Positions 60,636 to 64,000 of a stretch of 64,000 nt of DNA are shown one piece after another (position 1 is the first letter of the stretch; each line of letters opens with the position of its first letter). Source of the stretch: PALSA-607 sp036510735 (GTDB lineage Bacteria > Actinomycetota > Actinomycetes > Acidothermales > Acidothermaceae); NCBI GenBank assembly GCA_036510735.1, contig DATCDK010000064.1, forward strand, positions 1 through 64,000, read 5' to 3'. Made by a program: the position numbers and the translations under genes. The notes beneath the pieces are model-generated. The model was not told the DNA's origin. It searched no databases and saw only the letters and a list, made by a program, of their open reading frames with translations.

Positions 60636-61238
60636 ATGCCGGGAATCGTGTCGCCAGGCTTCTTCGGCCGCAAACGCGAGGGCGGCCAGGCTTTGCCACC
60701 TGGCCAGTATCTGGTGCGCGACTTTCCGGTGCTGTCGGCGGGTCCAACGCCGAGGGTGACTCTCGACACATGGGAGTTCCGCATTGTCGCCGAGACCGGC
60801 GAGCAGCGAACCTGGGACTGGGCGGCGTTTCGCGCGCTACCCGCCGTCGACGTGACCGTCGACCTGCATTGCGTCACGAAATGGTCAAAGCTCGGTACCG
60901 CGTGGCGCGGTGTATCGGTCGATATTCTGGTTGAGGGCATCCAGACCAATGCGGAGTACGCGCTGGTGCTGTCCTACGGCGGTTACACCACGAACCTGCC
61001 GTTGCGCGACTTGCTCGGCGGGTTGGCGTGGCTCGCGTTCGCCTATGACGGATCCGACTTGACGCCTGAGCATGGCGGGCCGGTCCGACTCCTCGTTCCC
61101 CACCTCTACCTCTGGAAGTCGGCGAAGTGGGTGCGCGGGATCGACCTTCGTACGACTGAGCAACGCGGGTTCTGGGAGCAGTTGGGCTACCACGATTACG
61201 GAGATCCGTGGCTCGAGCAGCGGTACTCGGAAGACTGA
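60636..61238 (+). CDS. Sulfite-oxidase-like molybdopterin oxidoreductase (MsrP/YedY-like)
   Basis: 200 aa. The molybdenum-binding Cys lies in [19 protein letters not shown] at about residue 79; [18 protein letters not shown] and [21 protein letters not shown] are the usual oxidoreductase-domain segments. No signal peptide or Ig-like dimer domain, so it is the small cytoplasmic variant often paired with a ferredoxin reductase. Its 3' end overlaps the reductase start by 31 bases. Substrate unknown (a sulfoxide or other oxyanion). Confidence 0.87.
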   Translation: MPGIVSPGFFGRKREGGQALPPGQYLVRDFPVLSAGPTPRVTLDTWEFRIVAETGEQRTWDWAAFRALPAVDVTVDLHCVTKWSKLGTAWRGVSVDILVEGIQTNAEYALVLSYGGYTTNLPLRDLLGGLAWLAFAYDGSDLTPEHGGPVRLLVPHLYLWKSAKWVRGIDLRTTEQRGFWEQLGYHDYGDPWLEQRYSED

Positions 61239-61966
61239 CATGGCGCGTCGGCACGCTCGTCTCCTTTCGTGACGAGACCGCCGCCGCCCGCACGTTGGTT
61301 TTCCAAATCCCAGACTGGTCAGGGCACCTCGCCGGCCAGCACGTCGACGTCCGACTCACCGCTCCTGACGGATATTCGACCGAGCGCTCCTACTCGATCG
61401 CGTCCGCCGCCGACGGCGATCTCGTCGAGCTCACCGTCGAACGATTGCCGGACGGCGAGGTGTCGCCGTATTTGTCGCACGTGCTGTCCGTCGGCGATCA
61501 GATCGAGTTGCGCGGACCGATCGGTGGCTGGTTCGTCTGGGATCCCGAGGTTGATTCGCCAGCGCTGCTGGTCGGTGGCGGTTCGGGCGTGGTGCCGTTG
61601 ATGGCGATGGTGCGAACGCGCGCGCGGCAAGGTTTCGCGACTCCGTTTCGGCTCCTCTACTCGGTTCGTGATCCGGCGTCCGTGCTGTACGGGCAGGAAC
61701 TCGATCGGTTGCGGTCTGATCCGATGCTCGAGGTGCACTATGCGTTTACCCGTCAGACGCCGACTAGCTTCTCGCGGCCGGCTGCTCGCATCGACGCGGC
61801 GTTCGTCGAAGAGTTCGGCTATAGCGCGGCGCTGCACCCGGCCGTGTTTGTATGTGGCCCGACGGGCTTCGTCGAAGCGATCGCCGATCTGCTCGTCGCC
61901 GCGGGCCACGATCCGCACCGCGTGAAGACCGAGCGGTTCGGACCTAGTGGAGGGAGCACCGGATGA
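61208..61966 (+). CDS. FAD-binding ferredoxin/flavodoxin-type reductase
   Basis: 252 aa from GTG 61208. FAD motif RSYSIASAADG, then ELTVERLPDGEVSPYL, NAD motif LLVGGGSGVVPLMAMVR, and VFVCGPTGFVEAIADLL. No [2Fe-2S] domain, so electrons pass from NAD(P)H through FAD to an external carrier or directly to the molybdenum protein coded by the overlapping upstream gene. The downstream DUF6510-like gene overlaps by 4 bases. Confidence 0.88.
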   Translation: MARAAVLGRLTWRVGTLVSFRDETAAARTLVFQIPDWSGHLAGQHVDVRLTAPDGYSTERSYSIASAADGDLVELTVERLPDGEVSPYLSHVLSVGDQIELRGPIGGWFVWDPEVDSPALLVGGGSGVVPLMAMVRTRARQGFATPFRLLYSVRDPASVLYGQELDRLRSDPMLEVHYAFTRQTPTSFSRPAARIDAAFVEEFGYSAALHPAVFVCGPTGFVEAIADLLVAAGHDPHRVKTERFGPSGGSTG

Positions 61967-62220
61967 GCGTTCCTCTTGACGGCAACACGATGGCGGGCGC
62001 GCTGGGTGAGCTGTTCGCGGTCGACGTGAGTGTCGCCGTCTTCGAATGTGCAGGTTGCGGCCACGCAGGTGTAGTCGCGGAGGTCGTGGTCTATGCCGAC
62101 GCCCCCGGCATGGTCGCGCGCTGTCCCGCGTGCTCCGACGTGCTTGTTCGTCTCGTACGGTCAGAGCGCAGGGCGTGGCTCGACATGAGTGGCGTGGTCT
62201 GCCTGCGCATCGACATCTAG
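61963..62220 (+). CDS. Small zinc-ribbon protein (DUF6510-like)
   Basis: 85 aa. One Cys pair in FECAGCGHAG and another in ARCPACSDVLVRLV form a ribbon-like four-Cys site. The N-terminus MDGNTMAGALGELFAVD-type sequence and WLDMSGVVCLRI end match the small actinobacterial family found beside this reductase pair. It is the third gene of the overlapping set and may be a redox or metal accessory. Confidence 0.75.
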   Translation: MSVPLDGNTMAGALGELFAVDVSVAVFECAGCGHAGVVAEVVVYADAPGMVARCPACSDVLVRLVRSERRAWLDMSGVVCLRIDI

Positions 62221-62247
62221 CTGGGCGGTTGGTTTCGTGCGCAGCTG

Positions 62248-63216
62248 ATGGGCCACAGTGGGCGTGTGATGTCGTGGACCTGGAACGGACCCACGGTCGC
62301 ACTGTCGATCGTCTTGGCCGCGGTGTACGGCTGGGGGATCGCCCGGGTGCGGTCGCGCGGACTTCGGTGGCCCGCTCGACGGACTGTGGCGTGGTTGGCC
62401 GGCATAGTCAGCTTGTTGGTCATCACCGTTGGCGACCTCGGAGCACACGCGCACACGCTGCTGTGGGTGTACACGGTCCAGGTCTTGACGCTGCTGCTCG
62501 CAACGCCGGTGTTGCTTGCTTACGGTCGTCCGTTGGCGTTGGCCGCCGACGCCCTTCCGCCTGGAGCTGCTGCGCGCGTGCTTCACGCGCGGTCGGGCGC
62601 GTTACTACGCCTCGCTTCGAATCCGGCCATCGGGCCGCTCGTCGTGCCCATCGTTTTGTCGGTCATCTTCTTCAGTCCAGTGCTTACCGTGACGCTCGAG
62701 CACTCGTGGGCGTATTACCTGCTGCAGTTCGCGCTCGTGGGCATCGGCCTCGTCATTGCGATCGGCCTGGTCGGCGACGGTGCTGAGCGCGACAGCTCCC
62801 TTGCGCTCGCGGCGACGGTAGCGATCGCGTTCATCGAGCTCCTTTTCGATGCGGTCCCCGGCATCGTGTTGCGACTGCGCACCCATCTCGTCGCCACCGC
62901 GTATTGGACCCGCGTGCACCAGGGGCACCGGCTCAGCGCGCTGACCGACCAGCAGCATGCCGGCGCGGCGCTGTGGTTTATCGCTGAGTTCGCAGACCTG
63001 CCGTTCCTGCTGATCGTGATTCGGCGCTGGATCCGGGTCGACCAGCTCGACGCCGTCCGCATTGATCGTGAGCTCGACGCCGTCGGCGTTGATCCTGAGC
63101 ACGACACCGTACGCGAAAGCGAGTTCACGACGCCGTGGTGGGAGACCGATCCGACCCGGCTGCGCGGGCATCCGATCCAGCGCGCAACACCGGGGGATCC
63201 GACCGATCAGCCCTGA
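62248..63216 (+). CDS. Cytochrome c oxidase assembly factor CtaG-like membrane protein
   Basis: 322 aa, ATG 62248 (ATG 62269 also possible). Seven to eight membrane segments; YTVQVLTLLLATPVLLAYGRPLALA, FFSPVLTVTLEHSWAYYLL, the glycine-spaced VGIGLVIAIGLVGDG and QHAGAALWFIAEFADLPFLLIV mark the CtaG/caa3 family. CtaG proteins help insert copper into oxidase. The soluble C-terminal tail has three imperfect nine-residue repeats. It follows the small zinc-ribbon gene by 27 bases. Confidence 0.85.
   Translation: MGHSGRVMSWTWNGPTVALSIVLAAVYGWGIARVRSRGLRWPARRTVAWLAGIVSLLVITVGDLGAHAHTLLWVYTVQVLTLLLATPVLLAYGRPLALAADALPPGAAARVLHARSGALLRLASNPAIGPLVVPIVLSVIFFSPVLTVTLEHSWAYYLLQFALVGIGLVIAIGLVGDGAERDSSLALAATVAIAFIELLFDAVPGIVLRLRTHLVATAYWTRVHQGHRLSALTDQQHAGAALWFIAEFADLPFLLIVIRRWIRVDQLDAVRIDRELDAVGVDPEHDTVRESEFTTPWWETDPTRLRGHPIQRATPGDPTDQP
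63040..63120 (+). repeat. Three imperfect 27-base (9-residue) repeats in the CtaG tail
   Basis: DQLDAVRID, RELDAVGVD and PEHDTVRES follow one another in frame. The first two share AGCTCGACGCCGTC at the same place. They are acidic and outside the membrane region. Confidence 0.6.
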
Positions 63217-63230
63217 GTCGTGGGCATGAC

Positions 63231-63263
63231 TGCGGCCCGGAACCTCGTCGGTTCCGGGCCGCA
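63231..63263. terminator. Strong hairpin between convergent genes
   Basis: TGCGGCCCGGAACC pairs perfectly with GGTTCCGGGCCGCA around a 5-base loop. The 14-bp stem stands between the CtaG and OpuAC-type genes, so it can stop transcription from both sides. No T-run follows, as is common in high-GC genomes. Confidence 0.75.
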
Positions 63264-63285
63264 CTCTGTCAGCTATAACCGACGA

Positions 63286-64000
63286 TCAGGAAGCAGGCTT
63301 CGCGAGGTCGGCAATTGACGTGAGGTTGTACTTCGCGGCCGTCGCCTTGGTGACGACGATCGCGTCACTGTCCTGCGCAGCCGACTGGGGGAGCACGATC
63401 AGACTTGACGGCAGCGCGGTCTGGAGGGCCGAAAAGACGTCGGTCGGGCTGACCGCCGTCGCCGTCTTGTCGACGAACTGGAGCAACCCACCGTTGTATT
63501 CCGGAAGTACGTCGATCGAGCCGTCCTCGAGACCGGGCAGGTACTTCTCCCGGCTCCCGATGTTGAGCTTGGTCGAGATCGTCGCGCCTTGGTCCTTCAG
63601 TGCCTCGGCGTAGATCTCGGCGAGCAGCACATTCTCGGGGAAGTTCGCCGAACCGACGACGAGCTTCGAGCCGCTCGCGGCGGTGCCCTTCGTGTCGAGA
63701 CCCTGGCTGGTGAGCCAGGACTTCGCTACCGCGTCAGGGTCTTGCTTGTTGGTGATGACCTGCACGAGTAGCGCCGTGACGCCAGAGGTCGTGAGCTTCG
63801 CCGAAATCGCGTTGAGCGTGCTCTTCACGCCGTCGGTCGCCTTCGCCTTGTTGACGAGCGGGAGGATGTTTTGTGCTGCGAAGTTGCTCTTCGGGTCGGC
63901 CAGCACGACGAAGTTGTTCGCCGCGATGCTGGGGTCGGTACTGAAGATGTCCGCTGCATCGACCTGGCCGTTCTTCAGCGCGGCGATGGTCACCGGGCCG
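63286..64000 (-). CDS. Osmoprotectant (glycine betaine/choline-type) substrate-binding protein, 5' end outside, with extra half domain
   Basis: About 238 visible codons; the frame is open past base 64000. The first part (TIAALKNGQVDAADIFSTDP, NILPLVNKAKATDGV, QDPDAVAKSWLTSQGL) is the C-terminal end of an OpuAC/ProX domain. After a linker the sequence starts again as a second OpuAC: KLVVGSANFPENVLLAEIYA, STKLNIGSREKYLPGLEDGS, DVLPEYNGGLLQFVDK, and stops at AKYNLTSIADLAKPAS. So the protein has one full domain and the first lobe of another. It binds compatible solutes outside the membrane for ABC uptake. The partner genes are off the window. Confidence 0.85.
   Translation of the reverse strand, partial: GPVTIAALKNGQVDAADIFSTDPSIAANNFVVLADPKSNFAAQNILPLVNKAKATDGVKSTLNAISAKLTTSGVTALLVQVITNKQDPDAVAKSWLTSQGLDTKGTAASGSKLVVGSANFPENVLLAEIYAEALKDQGATISTKLNIGSREKYLPGLEDGSIDVLPEYNGGLLQFVDKTATAVSPTDVFSALQTALPSSLIVLPQSAAQDSDAIVVTKATAAKYNLTSIADLAKPAS

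Noticed and set aside
61319..62302. 327-codon minus-strand frame opposite the reductase and CtaG start
   Set aside because: Arg/Ser/His-rich shadow of real genes; no motif or ribosome site.
1..64000. Search for tRNA, rRNA, CRISPR arrays, insertion sequences and phage genes
   Set aside because: No cloverleaf ending in CCA context, no regularly spaced repeat-spacer pattern, and no transposase or integrase motif was seen by eye. A tRNA or small RNA could still be missed without a covariance search.

Overview
The window is 64 kb of dense, high-GC DNA with short intergenic gaps, GTG and occasional TTG starts, and many 4-base ATGA or GTGA gene overlaps. Together with the many TetR regulators and lipoproteins with Ala/Ser/Thr-rich linkers, a YtrA-type GntR/ABC operon, a GTP-type PEP carboxykinase, an actinobacterial-type CtaG and a hopanoid cluster, this points to a free-living soil or plant-associated actinobacterium. 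I cannot name the genus. I see no rRNA, tRNA, CRISPR array, integrase or transposase; the window reads as chromosome.

Positions 1-8385 hold small regulator-plus-enzyme modules: a DHA2-type efflux pump divergent from an aldo/keto reductase, 3-hydroxyisobutyrate-dehydrogenase-like and TetR operon; a lipoprotein; a TetR/cupin pair; a damaged VOC locus; and a TetR/quinone-reductase-like pair with a perfect 15-bp inverted repeat. Positions 8486-17207 hold a Nat-type ABC exporter, an SDR, an uncharacterised TIM-barrel-like protein translationally coupled to an N-acyl-D-amino-acid deacylase, an AraC/VOC pair, and an FMN 2-hydroxyacid dehydrogenase. Positions 17317-28608 hold a YtrA-like GntR-ABC operon, a PilZ protein, an ECF sigma factor with a C-terminal SnoaL-like domain, a STAS protein, several secreted lipoproteins and a membrane-anchored trypsin-like protease.

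Positions 29239-36351 form a hopanoid locus: a HpnO-like aminotransferase (-) diverges from polyprenyl synthase, squalene-hopene cyclase, a fused HpnG-IspH protein and radical SAM HpnH. The three genes from the cyclase onward overlap by 1-4 bases. The operon therefore links isoprenoid precursor supply, cyclisation and side-chain building. Positions 36314-45436 hold a frameshifted membrane gene, a PLP decarboxylase, a PAS-GGDEF-EAL protein, a methyltransferase, an alditol oxidase and an aldo/keto reductase.

Positions 45470-55430 look like a quinate/shikimate-type catabolic island. It has type II dehydroquinase and 3-dehydroshikimate dehydratase (-), a divergent TetR, a Zn alcohol dehydrogenase whose start codon appears lost, a Liv-type ABC importer with a LivM-LivG fusion, and an N-terminally short EboE-like protein. 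Two near-identical TetR operators flank the TetR gene and tie both arms together. Positions 55530-64000 carry PEP carboxykinase with an unusual P-loop, a GH65 phosphorylase/beta-phosphoglucomutase pair, a sulfite-oxidase-like/ferredoxin-reductase-like pair, a small zinc-ribbon protein, CtaG, a strong terminator, and the 3' part of an osmoprotectant-binding protein carrying an extra half domain.
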